Source: Microplitis mediator
Lineage: Eukaryota; Arthropoda; Insecta; Hymenoptera; Braconidae
Direction of reading: 5' to 3'
Length of the DNA: 64,000 bases
NCBI RefSeq assembly: GCF_029852145.1
Contig: NC_079969.1
Span: 26,218,459-26,282,458, forward strand
The notes below the pieces were generated by a model. It made no database searches. It saw only the letters and a list, made by a program, of their open reading frames with translations, and had not been told where the DNA came from. Positions 1 through 13,000 of this stretch are shown here, one piece after another. Both the position numbers and the translations under genes were made by a program. Position 1 is the first letter of the stretch; each line of letters opens with the position of its first letter.

Positions 1-2930
1 GATCGCTGGTGGATGGTAGCAGCTACTGTACTGCTGTACTACTGGGTGTCGGGCGTCGGGCGTTTTAAACTTACTCTGATGTTACGTGCACGACTTGCCG
101 TCGGACGGCTTGTAGACACTTTGAGATATTACTCCTCCCGCGTTGCTTTCTTTTTCTATGTCTATGTATCTATATCTATATCTACGCTTTAGTTTGTTTA
201 TTTGCATGCGATTTTAGTTGCTTTTTTTCTATTTATATGCCCGCAACTTTTTTAGACATTCAAATTACCGAAGGGATTTCGTTTATCGGCAACACAATCG
301 ACGCTGGGTGGATAATGCCAGGGAATGTTTTATACTCGCGACACGACAATTGGTAGACCCTTGGGATGAGAGTAGCAGGTAGCAGATTAGTCGGCTGAGA
401 AACTCACGAGTCAATTCTTCTTTGTGTAGGTATGTATAAGTTGAGTAAGTGTTTAAGTGTGTGTGTGTGTGTGGGTTTGTAGTATATTGTGCTGTTAGAT
501 TGCGCAAGGTGCCGTCGGCTCAGCTCTGAGCAGTCTGAGAACACAACCGCATGTTGCGGGCTATTTTAACAGCAGTCGTATTATATTGCCCACTCACTCA
601 TACTCTTTCTTTATTCCGAGTCTCTGTCTGGGCGATGCCAACCCTTCTCATTATCCCCCGTTAATGTGGGTATTTAAATTTAAAACAAATCCCAAGGACG
701 CTCTGAAAAGTCGAAAACACATAAAGTCTCTTATGTATAAATATATGTATTTATATATTTGTTTTATATTTTTAAGCTCAATAAGATCCGAGAGCAGAAT
801 TTATTTAAACTATACGTCGATCCAGATGCTCTTGGGTGAACAAAAAATGTTAAGAGTCGAGTGTAACTGGGGTTTTTGTGTGCCATCGGTCAGCACTCGA
901 GAAGTCACTCGTCCATTTCTTGGCCGATCGATATCACTCTTTCTCTCGACTACTCTTAAACGACATGGAGCCGTATTACTACCATTGGCTTGAGTAGAGA
1001 CCGGATGAATGGGCGCTGTCGTTGATTGGGATCATTGTAGGGGGTATTTTATCCGGCAAACATGGACCGCAGCGCTGCTGTGTACATATCACACACACAG
1101 ACCCACACACCCATAAAGAGATATATTGTATGTGCGTCAGATGAGAGACAGACAAAAAGTTACGGAGATGAAGTAGGGCTCGCCAGTTGGCGGCTTCAAT
1201 GCTCGGCCGTATACAGCACATATATATGTACACATATATATATAAATAGTGTAGTGTAGTGTAGCTGAAAGCTGAAACGGGAGAGCTGTTCCCGGCTCAC
1301 ACAGCATAGCACAGTAGACCCCCTTCAGAATTTTAATAATCCCGGCCCCCATGTATGGGGTCCCCTTTTTTTGCCTCGTGCCTGGTGTTATACAGCACCC
1401 GCCTCCTGCCGAGCAAATGTTTCGCTGTCTCTTTTCTTCCATAAGTCGGTCTTGGTCTTGTGTAGTTTTATAATAGCTCCCAATGCAATTCACGCACAAA
1501 ACACACACACACATACATGCTCACATACCGCTCACTCTATTATATGATGGGTATGACGAGCACGCGGTGACGAAGAGGATTTTCCAAACGGTCGAAAATT
1601 ATTTCCGCTCAATCATAAATTTTTCTGGTATTGCCGCGCGTGAGATTGAGCGCGAATGACGTGAAAGCGAGTACGAGTAGAGGAGTAGCATACATATATA
1701 GATATATGGTGTGCAGTAATGGTCGAGTTATATGCTGAGAACGGGTTTGTGCGATACGAGGCATTTATCTGTCAGCATGTGTGACGTTGAGAATCGTTGG
1801 ATCGTTGATAACTCCCTCGGGTGCTCTTATATAGAGCTATAGCTTGGCATCGCGTCGCGTCATGCAGCCATTTCAGCGAGCTTGCATCGAGTCACTACGT
1901 CGTACGTGGAATCCAAACCGTTCGCGGAAGTCGCCCGGATGTTTAGAACACTTGAGCGACGACAACGAGCAAGCAGGCTTAGGCAGCCGCGATGAAGACG
2001 ATGCGAAAGGAGGAACGGGAACAGCACAACGTGGAAATACGTGGGAGCTAGAGAGCTGATGGAGAAGTTTTGGCGTACCGAGGAAACATCTGACGACTCG
2101 TCGAGTAGTTCAGTTTAGACTCTTACCACTGAGCGAGACAGAAAGAGGGAGAGAGGGAGAGAGAGAATCAACGAGAAGTGAGAGGCCGGATTGAAGCTGT
2201 CGATCGATATCGATCCCGACCACCGGGAAATTCCATCGAAAAGCCGTTGGCAGCCGGAGGGTCCAAACGATATGCTTACCACCACAAGCGCGTGCGCGGG
2301 GGGGAGGATCCAAACTTGTGAGAGAGCGAGAACGACCAGACGGTGGGATTGTATCACGAAGTCCCGGAGAAGGATAAGAGAAAAAGAGGTCCCGCGCTTG
2401 CGGAAGAGCATCGGGGAGTTAGAAAGAGAGCAACGTTGTCTAAGTATTGGAGCCGATATTTGTATGTACGAGTAAATTTCAGTGTGCTTGGGAGTAAAGT
2501 ATACACGACTGTTGTGTTTAAATGTGTGTGTGTGTGTTTCTGTGTGTATGAGGGAAAGAGAGGGTGGTCCGGTTGCTCGGTTGCTCGAGTGAGATCGAGT
2601 TCCGCCCTCTGTTCAACTCGGCCAGGCGGCGGCTGAGCCATTGGCGTAGTAACCGGTACAACTGCTCTCTGCTTAGCTGGCGTGGTCGCGTGTATTCACG
2701 CCAACACATGCACGCACGTGCGCGCGATCACTTGGGGTCCCGGTCCCGGCTTTACTTACTGTACTACTGCCAATACACCATGGTTCCATCCTATATAATA
2801 TACACATATATTATAAATAGTTTTATGTATATATATATAGATATAGATATAGTATTGCATTGTATGGTATACAAAGCTGGGCCGTCCCGTAGTGTGTCCG
2901 TATCGTACGCTTGCCACCCGCTATCCGCAA

Positions 2931-2996
2931 AAGCAGCAGCACAGCAGCAGAGTATAAGCATCAGCATCAGCATCAGCAGCAGCAGCAGCAGCAGTA
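2931..2996 (+). repeat. CAG / CATCAG triplet repeat
   Basis: Interrupted AGC/CAG and CATCAG units form a trinucleotide tract. It lies in non-coding sequence; the overlapping open frames read as poly-Ser or poly-Leu with no flanking conserved protein. Confidence 0.85.
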
Positions 2997-5421
2997 GTTT
3001 CAGCTTGGCCGCCAGTGTCCCGCCGCACGGCGAACCGTTTGCACTCACAAGCAAAGCGATCTTCACAAAGCAAGACAGAGAGAAGGAGTGAACTATTCGT
3101 CCCCTCTACGTGGTCTCCGGCGCTATTTCCTCTGCCGCCACCGCCGCCGGCACCCCCTCCACTTGGTCGCCGCCGACACCACACTGTTCGCCGTCTCGCT
3201 TACGCACCCGGCACTCCCTCTCTTGCTCTTTCCAGCGCGTGCTCGCTCTCTAGTATAGTATACACCCCCCGCTCGCCACCGCCGCCGTCAAACCATCGGC
3301 AACTTCGTGTCACGATTCGTGAGCTCTTCTCTCTCGTAACGTTGTCGTTGCTGCTACTCTGCGGTGCTACCTACACTCCGGCGTGTCACCTGATCGTGGG
3401 ACACTTTTCGCGGGTGAGATACTACTATACTTTACTACCGGCCAGTCAGCCGTTCTCTTTTTCTCCGGCTGTACTCCTTCCTTCGGCTGCTCACGCACAC
3501 AGTCCCTCGACTACTCACGTTTAGTCGGTACACGGCATCACACACCACCCAGATCAGCTCCGCGGTTCTGTGTTTTTAAACCGCTCCGAAAATTTAAATC
3601 CTCTGTCACCGTTTAATACCGAGTGATCACACCGATGACACTCATACGTGTCGTGACAACGCTGATGTGTGCTGCTATCAGAGACGACAGTTATCAAAAA
3701 ATAATATTCCTATCAACAATAATAATTAAGTTTCACGAGTGACAACAAGTTGTGACAACAGACTACAGTACATTGTGATTTACCGAGTGACTTTGCTAAG
3801 TTTCTGCAGTGGAACTGCTGGATCTACACGTAATCCTCTTGAGAAGTTGTATGCATAGACATATATATTTTTTTTTTACACTTTATGACTTTATTATTTA
3901 TCGTGCGGTGGTTGTGCGACTGGATTATTATCACTAGTAGTGATACGTATGATAATCGTATCATCCGCGATACAGATCTCTGTTTAGTGGCGATGGCTGA
4001 ATAAACTTAACAGAGATCGACGTCAAGTGCCGATACATCACACAGGTTGGTAGTGGTTTTGTTTTATGCGTACTTGTCACTTCCATTTGATCCCACGTCC
4101 TTTACGACACTCGACTACATATTTATCTATATACTCCTGTACTACTGGAGTGCCTTTAAAACCGATGGGAAATCCTTATCACTCGGGTTATATGTCCGTA
4201 TCATGGGTTTACTTTTTTGTTTTTATATTTTCTGGTCCGTTATCGACATCAGACTACGCCAGTCGGATATTCGTTTTAGTTTTTTACAACCGGTCGTTAA
4301 CTTGCACGGCATGAGCTCTATTCCAACATTTGATATCCTTGAGCCCGAGGGATATCGTTAGGGTGTGAGGTGAAATCGCGGGGCTTTAATCATAAAAGAA
4401 TCCATTATCGGTGTAAGACAATGATCCGGGTAAATGCCCACGCGTTTTATCAAATTTACTTTTTTACGAGTCTTATTTTCCGTGCGAGTCGATTAACCCA
4501 GACGACACAATACATTCCATGCATATATAAATGTATAAACATATATATGGGTGTAAAGTACCAGCAGCTGCGGGACATTAAGCGAAAACCTACGGATAAT
4601 TAATGCAAAACAGTGCAGAATGGGTTAACGGTATTGCAGAACTGAGAAACCTGAGGATAATAGGAAAAGTGGGTATCGGATCGGGTATGGATTGAACGAG
4701 ACTCGAAAATACGAGGCAGCGGTTACGTGTTCTTAAACGACCGACGAGAGGACAAAACGAGAGATAGATGGGTTGGTTAGTTGGTTGGTAGATAGATAGA
4801 TAGATATAGAGATACAGAGATAGAGATATAGACATAGATAGCAGACAGGAAAGGTGCACAGAGAGGAGCACAACTACACGGGATAGGAGTTGTAGTGCCG
4901 GCGTTCCGGTGCCCGGCACGGGACGCGTCCTCTTTCTCACTCTGCCGCTACTCGCAACACCCGCCCGTTTGGGAATTCAATTTACTGCCGGTCCGTGTAC
5001 TCGAGCTCGACGCCAAAATCGTCTAACTGCATCGGGTATAGAGGATTGCTGTGCTCTAAACCAGGGTGTGTTTCAACGTTTACGTGGCTTTTTCAACGCT
5101 ACTCGACCTTGCTACCTTCTGTGCTCAGTCAGTCGTGTTAAACGTCGGAACATTCTCACCATACGGCTGCTGCTGTTATTTTTACTCCGAAATATTTCCC
5201 TCGGTAAAACTTTTCATATTTTATTTTTCCACATTTGTGTAGATGTCGGGAACGTGTATTTTAGTTTCTTTTTTACTTTATTTCTTTTCCGTTCCGACTC
5301 GGCTGTTATTTTATTTTTTGTGGAACACCGAGTTACAGTGCATAAAATATTCAGTCGATAATTTTGTTATTGCGATCATACGAGTGAGAATAACTACTGA
5401 CAGAGAGTATAGCCGCGCAAA

Positions 5422-5446
5422 AGAGAGAGAGAGAGAGAGAGAGAGA
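5422..5446 (+). repeat. (AG)n microsatellite
   Basis: A near-perfect AG dinucleotide run of about 12 units in non-coding sequence upstream of the NOL4 gene. Confidence 0.95.
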
Positions 5447-7465
5447 AGTTGTGTGAGTGAGTAAAGTGTGAGGGTGGGTGGACGAGGAGTCTTTTGTCAC
5501 GGCGTATCAGTGAGTAGGCAGGAAGCACGTAGCGTGACACCACAGTTCGTTCGTGGTCGCGTTCACGGGTACCCGACGGCTTATGTTCACGCAGTACGAA
5601 TGTATGTATGTGTGGATTGACGTACACACCACACATATGCCCACTGAGTCTGTATGAGAACTAGCTCGCGTCATAATACGTCCCGCGTGCTCAGCACAGT
5701 GTGATAGTATATATATATACATATATATATACGTGACACTCGGGCTACGCTACATAATACACTGGCAGTGGCACTGGCACATTGGGAGCCTCGAGCGACG
5801 GAGCGAGACAAAGAATGAGAACGAGCTACTAACTGGAGAGACCCCACTGTCACGGGCCGCCGCTCCGAGGACCACTCGGTGCTGCTGAATCCATTGTGCT
5901 GATAAATTATTTAGATCTTTTTCAAATGCGCCAGAGTCTGGCCCCGTTCGATTCTCCATATGTTTAATCACAGCTCAGAGGTTTGTCGTGATAATGCCGC
6001 CGAAAAAACTGGGGAGCAGGGTTCGTATTTGGTAGTTCAGCAAGCGAAGCTCCGGGTTTTTGGAGTAAACTCTGGTGTGGCGAGAAAAGTCTTTCCGTGA
6101 ATAAATACTGAATGTAGATGTATGATTGTGTATGGATGGAGTGTGTGAATGCGGATGTGTGTGGCTTTAAAGGTTTAAATGCAGCTATGAGCGGTGATCG
6201 ATCATGCTAGGAAAAGGGTAAAAGCATCTGGGGAAAAAAACGAGTTATTTTTGGTGCTCTGACAAGCGACGCGCGAACCATGATTGCTTTTATGGCTCGA
6301 ATTTCTGGGCTTTATAGTGCACACACCGAGATAGAATGGAGTTCAGCTGAGAGTATATGGAGTATAGTACAGAGTGGGTATGGAGTAGGTGTGTATGTAT
6401 GCATGCATGGATGTACAGATACTTGTGCGAGTACGGGAGTAGAGAGGAGTAGAGAGTAGCAGTTATTTAGCTCGCTCGCTGAAAGTGACTGCTACTGCAA
6501 CAGACGAATGATATTCCTCTGACAATTTTAGCGACAAAAAGATTTTAGGTTGAAAAGACATGGGGATATGGCGTTAAAAAATCCCGAGAGAGTTTTGAAG
6601 CCGGGTGTCAACGAACCGGTTTCCCAATTTGCGCGAATGTTAAACCCGAGACACTCGTCCTGTCTTATTCGTAGTCTTGAACGTCGTTGTCGTCGGCACA
6701 CTACCACTCTCATCGCGGTATTTTTCTCACCTTGCGAAACCGTTTCGTCTTAACGAAGCGAAATTTTTATCCGCCGCAGGGCGCTCGTTAAACTTTGACT
6801 CTCGTTCCAACCGGGACAGTGTCATTCCAACCGACGACCGAGGAACTTCCTCTCCTTTGCCGTACACCCGACTATACATATCTATATATACATATATATA
6901 CATATATAGCTGTAGCTTAAGGAGTTTATATACATATCCACCTTGAGAAGTCGTTTACTGAGAGGCGAGGGAGGGTCGTAATTACTACGTCGAGACTGCT
7001 CTGCCAGGGTAAACAAGATTTTAGCAGTTCCAGTACACATCAGTTAAAGCACAAGTAGACGTAGAAGAAGAACAAGTAGTGGTAGTGGTAGTAAGAGCAT
7101 CCAATCCAAAGTCACACCCTTCGACACTTGCTATTTAATAAGTCAGAGCCAATTTGCTCGGTTTAATTCCACACATTATATTCCCGCGGTTTATAATCAG
7201 CCCCTCGGTGTACTGCGGCTCACGCGGATCACCCATCACCCAGCAGTCCTTTCCACCCCTTATATATTCACCAGCCGAGCCACTCATACTCTTGATCTCA
7301 CTCGCTATAGATATATAGATATATATCCACCACCACCACTATACTATTATAGAGCTCTCGACGCTGTTGAACGGACCAGACCATTAACGGGAGCCACCCC
7401 TTCCATTTAAACGCTTCCGCGCAGTGTAATCGGCTACTGCTCAGTTAATTTTTCTCATCACATTT

Positions 7466-7496
7466 TAACAGTATTTTTTTATTATATTTTTTCCAG
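7466..7496 (+). other. Predicted 3' splice site before the NOL4 leader/coding exon
   Basis: A long T-rich tract ends in TTTTTTCCAG at 7487-7496, with a branch-point-like TTAAC about 30 bases upstream. This matches the structure of an intron acceptor. Cutting here would start an exon at 7497 that runs through 359 bases of leader into the NOL4 start codon and on to the donor at 9055/9056. The partner donor was not identified. The site is inferred from consensus only. Confidence 0.55.
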
Positions 7497-7550
7497 AGTT
7501 CAGCGGCGTAAAAAGGACCTTCAACTGTGTAGCTACAGATATATAGATAC

Positions 7551-7568
7551 ATGTACATCAGGAGATAA
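7551..7568 (+). promoter_or_regulatory. uORF a in the NOL4 leader (5 codons)
   Basis: An ATG at 7551 opens a five-codon frame (MYIRR) closed by TAA at 7566-7568, about 290 bases before the NOL4 ATG. It counts as a real upstream ORF only if this exon is transcribed as predicted from the acceptor at 7496. Confidence 0.35.
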
Positions 7569-7627
7569 AGATATCTTGGGACAATCCGAGATTTCGATTC
7601 GAATCATCAGAGTTCTTGAGCGGTGAA

Positions 7628-7645
7628 ATGTCGTTAAATCGATGA
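7628..7645 (+). promoter_or_regulatory. uORF b in the NOL4 leader (5 codons, overlaps uORF c start)
   Basis: An ATG at 7628 opens a five-codon frame (MSLNR). Its TGA stop at 7643-7645 overlaps the next ATG at 7642-7644 as ATGA. Such an overlap can allow termination-reinitiation. The -3 base is G, so the start context is moderate. Confidence 0.35.
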
Positions 7646-7785
7646 AGCGGCAAAGCCACAAGGATACTGTGAAAAAAAACGAGCTGGTGGACGGTGTGAA
7701 CATCAGTATCGTTGATACGATCTACGTCCATTTGTGTGACTTAGCAGCGACGCAAGCAGCTGCGAGAGAAATCGTCTGGGATTAG
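7642..7785 (+). CDS. uORF c, candidate 47-residue upstream peptide in the NOL4 leader
   Basis: The frame starts at the ATG at 7642 and stops with TAG at 7783-7785, giving 47 residues (first ten MKRQSHKDTV, last five EIVWD). It ends 70 bases before the NOL4 ATG at 7856 and is in a different frame from it. The composition is mixed and not microsatellite-like, which is unusual for chance frames in this region. I recognise no family, and there is no signal peptide or membrane segment. The likely role, if translated, is to limit initiation at the NOL4 start. The ATG context is weak (-3 is T), so it may be reached mainly by reinitiation after uORF b. Whether it is translated is unknown. Confidence 0.3.
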   Translation: MKRQSHKDTVKKNELVDGVNISIVDTIYVHLCDLAATQAAAREIVWD

Positions 7786-7855
7786 AAAGAGCGAAAGAAC
7801 AGAGAGGAGAGAGAAAGAGTTAATCGAGAGAGTGAGACGGAACAAAGAAAGAACA

Positions 7856-9055
7856 ATGGCAAGCGCGACTATGGGTTTACGTCGTCGTGTACCAGTCAAC
7901 AACAATCCACCGACGGCGTCCCACCACTCGACGTCAGCGAGTAAACGCTCGAGGTCGGAGAATAACAACAATCCGTCCCACGGTAATCTCAACTCATTGA
8001 GTGGCGGACGAGACGAACCGACTGCTAAGAAATCTCGCGGGAGCGGATTGTCCAGTAGCAGAACTAATGCTTCTTCCAATAACAGCCATGTGGACAACAA
8101 CAACGGCCACCACGGATCAAAAAGAGGATCTGCGGGCTCGAAATCCCGGGGTAAAAGTCCTCTACAGACTACTGGATCATCAGTCACGACACCAGTCGGT
8201 TCAGCTGCATGCACAACTGTGGGACACGAGACTGGGGATCTCACTGGAGGATTTAATGTACTTACTCCCTCGCCTTGGTCTGTTCCAACAAGTCTCTCGG
8301 CCATGTCAGGACTGAGTGTTTCTGGCGGGCATCAGTCTGGTCTCTGCGCCGGTGGATTAACGATGCCACCAACAATTCCTTACATGGCGACCTCGATGGC
8401 GACCTTCGTTGGTAATGCCACAAACCTAAACAAGAACTCGTCAGTCTCGTACCTCGATATATCCAACATGACTAGCGGTTCTCTTGCCGGCAGCTCGGGA
8501 TCCTCATCATCATCATCATCAACAACAAATGCCACGAGCGCTGGTAAATTAAATGGTTACGGTTCTTCCCCGAGCGGCTGCAACAAAACGTCCGGCGGTA
8601 TTGCGGAAACAAAGTCGAACAACAGCAGCAACAACCCACCAGTCCCCATGGCATTTCCCGGCGTAGTACCCAGCCCAGGAATGCCGTATGGCGTCGGGAA
8701 ACTAGCTGGTTCCCAGTGTGAGCCCGTTAATGTTCCCGCTCCCGTTAAGTTTCAAAACGACAGCATGTACAATGCGTACCAGCCATGGGTCATTAAAACC
8801 TACGGTGACTTGGCTAAAACAAAGACCATAACGATTAAAAAGTACGGAAGAATTCTACGCACGTTGAGGGGTGAAGAGGTCAACAGCGCGGAGAACAGCA
8901 AGTTTAGATTTTGGGTTAAGAGCAAGGGGTTTCACATCGGCCAGCCGGAAGGATACGATGCAAAACCAGCGGACAGGATAATCGGTCGTCATGCTGTCAC
9001 AAGTCCGGGTTTAGACCCGCCTCTATATGTGCCCACGCAATTGCCACACAATAAG
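7856..9055 (+). CDS. NOL4: NOL4-family protein, coding exon 1 (residues 1-400)
   Basis: This is the first coding exon of a nucleolar protein 4 (NOL4/NOL4L) homologue. The ATG at 7856 has A at -3 and G at +4 and is the first ATG after an in-frame TAG at 7742. Residues 1 to about 305 are low complexity, rich in Ser, Asn, Gly and Thr, with a seven-serine run at 216-222 and basic patches (KRSR, AKKSR, SKRG) that could serve nuclear import. Residues 308-400 are the conserved part: YQPWVIKTYGD, KTKTITIKKYGRILRTL and FRFWVKSKGF, blocks I recognise from vertebrate NOL4. The exon ends after AAG at 9055 with donor GTAAGC, phase 0. If the intron is retained, the frame adds only VSNK before a stop. Vertebrate members are reported as nuclear or nucleolar; their molecular activity is poorly defined, so no reaction is assigned. 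Confidence 0.92.
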
Positions 9056-9986
9056 GTAAGCAACAAATAGAACCTTGGATTTTTATCATCACCTTTGTCT
9101 ATACTATTTGTATTATGGCGTTATTGTATTATTATTATTATTGTTGTTGTTGTTTATCTTTATAATACCGAGAAGAGTCGTAAAAAAAGGAGCGTTAACG
9201 TGACCGTAGAATTTTTGATAGCCGAGTAGAATAATTTTTCTGATCCTGGCACTTTATTATGGGTAAACCAGTCGACAATGACAACGTGGCTGGCGACATC
9301 TCCCCGTAAATTTCTCCTGATGCTGCTGCTGCTGCTGCTGCTAGTGGTGCGGCTGCTGCTGGTGCATGTGCACATCCTCTGCATCTCACTCGCTCCCTGG
9401 GTGGCGTGTAAAGGCAGCTCGAGGGAGACGACGAACGAACGAGCGCAAAGGACAGCAGGTCCGGTCGGCTAGTCATTAGTCACTTTCCGAAGCAGAGGCA
9501 CGGACAGGCTGTGCCGCTATTTTCTCTCTCAACTAACTCCCGGTCTCTCTCCCTCTCGGTTTAATTCTCCCAACTCTACTCCATTCCACTCGATCCTCCA
9601 TATTCCATCCACGTCTCGCCGTCTCGCATAACCTCTCGCTCTTACCCACGATGGACTGAATTTCTGCCGCTCGTGTTCGCCTCACGGTGCTAAGCCTCTC
9701 ACGCGTCTATCTTGATTGAGAGGGAGAGCGTCGCCTGCAGCAGGGCCTCGAACCACCGACAGAGACAAAATATGGGCGTTATAGGCGAGGTTGCGTGCGA
9801 GAGAGAGACCTCGAGTGCTTGTCATTGATCGTCCCGACTCTACGACTCACCAGCCGCGCGCTAAAGGTCCCGTACAGGGTATACCTATATATTTACTGCT
9901 GGTGTGTTTCGTACATAACATGCCCATATGTGGCTGCACGCGATTACGCGCGTAGGTATATATCGGAGCGCTTGTACGATTCCACA

Positions 9987-9988
<2 letters not shown>

Positions 9989-10019
<31 letters not shown>
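9989..10019 (+). repeat. (CA)n microsatellite
   Basis: An uninterrupted CA run of about 15 units within NOL4 intron 1, preceded by an imperfect CACACT unit. Confidence 0.95.
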
Positions 10020-10022
<3 letters not shown>

Positions 10023-13000
10023 CATCGCGTGTACGATCGAAATACCGTTCTGAAATTACTTGGCACTGCGTCCGGTTCATTTCATCGTGCATTCACAAAA
10101 CTCAATATTCTTTAGAGCTCCTGCTATATAATACTCCCACCTCGGTGAGCACAATATAGCCTTCTCTACTCTTCAAATCATTCTACACGCTCCGTTTATA
10201 TTATTACAGGTACGTATACCTATCCGAGTATTTTTGAGTTTAGAAAGGAGGATAAGCACGTGAAGAAAGAAAAAAAAATAAATAACCTGGAGAACAAAAG
10301 GTTGCGCTACGGTTTTTTATTCATTTCGGTTTGTTATTTTTTTATGAGTAATCGAGTAAGAAGCCGTTGGCGAGAATGATGGCAAGTTTAGTTTGTTTTT
10401 CAATCGACTAATCGCCGTGACGACCTTCTATTCGTCATTATTTCCTTTCGTTTTATTGTTCTTTGCTATTTATTTTTTATGCTGATAAAAGCATTGGAAC
10501 GACCGCGGCTACACCAACCAAAGAGATATTTTATTCCGTTTAGTTTTTGTCTCGGAATCAGCAAACAAAACTCGCTCGTTTATTATTTATTTTATACTTT
10601 TTATTATCGCTTTAATCTCTTAATTAGCCAACAGAGTAATCCTGTGCGCTGTGTGTGTGTGTTTGTATTTTTATTATCGTGTGAGTACCTGCCGAAGGTG
10701 TCACAATAAATAGACAAGAGCATGAATAGAAAGGAAAGCGAGTAGTATAAGTATATATATAGGTGAATGAGCGACACGTGTGTCAAGGGTGTCCCCGACG
10801 AGGTCTCAACAGACCCTACCCTTTGCTCGGTCGACCCCCCGGACGGTCACGGAGTCTAGCTTGATGATTATCGCCGGCTGGATGATGAAAGTATCTCTAC
10901 GCACGTGTGCAACTCGACTGGGGGACGCACGTCCTCGCATCAGTATCAGAAAATAATTGTGAGGGTAGCAGTTAGCATTATATGGTATACTATAAAGTAC
11001 AGTAGGAGTAGGAGTAGGAGTTGGATCCTTGTATGCCAGTTGTAGTCCTGCACTGCTGGCGGTTCTTTTGCACAGTCCGGCTGAGTCACGCACCAAAAGA
11101 GAGAACCAGCCCGCAGCGGTACACATATGTATGCTTTATACAGTCCACATATATATGTATCCATCCATTTTTATAGATGGACATATATATAAGACATAAA
11201 AACAGGGAGAATGATCGGAACGAGAGAAAACGAGGCTCTCAAAGGAGAAAGGGAGTGGCGAAAAAGTAGAGGTCGCTCTCTCGAACCCTCGCACGCATTT
11301 TTTTTCTCTGAAGCATAAAGTGCTAGTGGCGATCTGACGCCTGGGGATACACACAAACATATATATGTGTGTATATAATGCTCTTACACTATGGCAGACA
11401 CATTTATACTCTCACACTGACACTTACTCACAGTCACAGACTCAGAGAGCTGTTGTTGCTTTTGAGCGTTTGCAAAAATGTTCGTCGAGGCTGTCAAGAG
11501 CAAACTCCTTGTAACAAGACCCGCATCGATTTTTCACGCCTGCGGAAAAACTCCGAGAGCAGAGCAATCGGATGACGTGCGGAAAAAATCCCTGGCAACC
11601 CGAATAATGTTCATGAATAAATTACCAGTTAAATCAATGGTAAAAGCCAAAAAATAAATACCGTAAAAATTAATGATAAAAGTTATGTATTATATATATA
11701 TATACATATATATGTACTTCCATTTACCAGCAACTCCGAAGAAGGGAAAAGGTTTTGCGATAAAGAGAAGAGAAAAAATAAAAAAAGTGTGATTTTCTCT
11801 ACTGGTGCCGGCAGAGCTCTCTTGATCTTTCCGACTGCTCGAGCGCGGCAGTTACGTGCCACTTATCGGTGACCTCGAGTACCAGCAAGAGAAGTACATA
11901 CCATACCACTGCCACCAATCCTCGGGTTAGCGTCGTCACTGAGGCGTCGCCAATTAACTGCTGTATCTATATATCTATATGTTCAGTGTGTCTCGGTTTT
12001 ATTCCGTATATATATTATATATATATATACGTATCCACATCAGCGGATGAGCGAGTTGGTGCATCTCCATTCACGGGTATATGCGATAAGCATCGATAAA
12101 CCTCATACCTCCCATATAAGCTTCACGTCCGTACTAATTAACTTCGATAAACCTGGAAACATGCGGTATCGAATTCCATCCATCACCACTTTGCCGCACA
12201 CATCCATACAGATAATATATATATATAAATTATAACGTATGTATGTGGTGTTATAGGAGCCACCGGGGTAGATGTTTAATAGTAAATTTAAACGTTATAA
12301 CATACATATATATATTTCTCATAAATATTAACGATTTTCGAGACAACATTTAACTCTTTGTACCGTGATAAATCGACTTGACACGAGGTCGCGACTCTCA
12401 ACGGGTTGTTGCGGAAAGTATTTCTGGTAAAGACGTGCCTATCCAACAGCTTTCGATCCTCTCGGGTCTCTGCACCGTACAGCCGATAAGTGTACAAAAA
12501 AAAGGAAGGAGTAAAATAAAAAATAAGAAGAAAAATATTTGAGTAAAAAGTTAAAACGAAAAATATGTGGGGAAGGTTGCGAGGAGAGCGAGATGCGGTA
12601 AGAGGAAGAAGATGTCGGAGGGAAGAAGGAGAAAAGAGCATATATGGGTAGGCCGAGGTGGTCTGGGACGAGTAGCAGCGTTACGTGGTTAGGTGGCGGT
12701 TTATAACTACAAGTAGTCATGGCTATAACCCTGGTAGTATAGGGACTAGAGTAGTATAGTATTATAGTAGATAGAGTATATGAGTACGGAGAGAGGTAGG
12801 ATAAGTAAAGTCGAGTCTGCTCGGGTGCGTGGCCCGCGCGATGCTCAGCGGCCCGTAGCCAGGAGCGGCCGGCGGCAATTAGTAGCGGGCCGTCGAGGGA
12901 GCTCAGTCCATTGCAGCTCATCCCACTCTCGGGTCTTGCTCTCTCACACTCATCTTCATCTTCTTCTTCTTCTTCTTCTTCACGAGCATACTCCACTCGC

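Larger units (their letters stand above)
1..7496. other. Upstream region / probable 5' UTR-intron sequence, no supported gene
   Basis: No open frame in this stretch shows recognisable protein similarity. The frames present are rich in Ser, Leu, Tyr, Ile and His, as expected from translated microsatellites such as GA, TA and GT runs. A CAG/CATCAG triplet tract lies at about 2931-2996 and a GA dinucleotide tract at 5422-5446. Because 7495-7496 looks like a genuine 3' splice site, at least one non-coding NOL4 exon and its promoter probably lie here or further upstream. GC-rich sequence around 3100-3420, with a donor-like GGTGAG near 3411, is one possible place, but I cannot fix a promoter or exon from sequence alone. 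Confidence 0.5.

Noticed and set aside
7741..8304. 187-codon minus-strand frame opposite NOL4 exon 1
   Set aside because: Shadow of the NOL4 coding strand; Leu-rich product arising from Ser/Asn codons on the other strand.
11140..11190. Possible microRNA-like hairpin with ATATATAT/GATGGA arms
   Set aside because: The arms are mostly TA repeat; there is no mature-miRNA-like conserved arm, and similar TA hairpins occur throughout the window.
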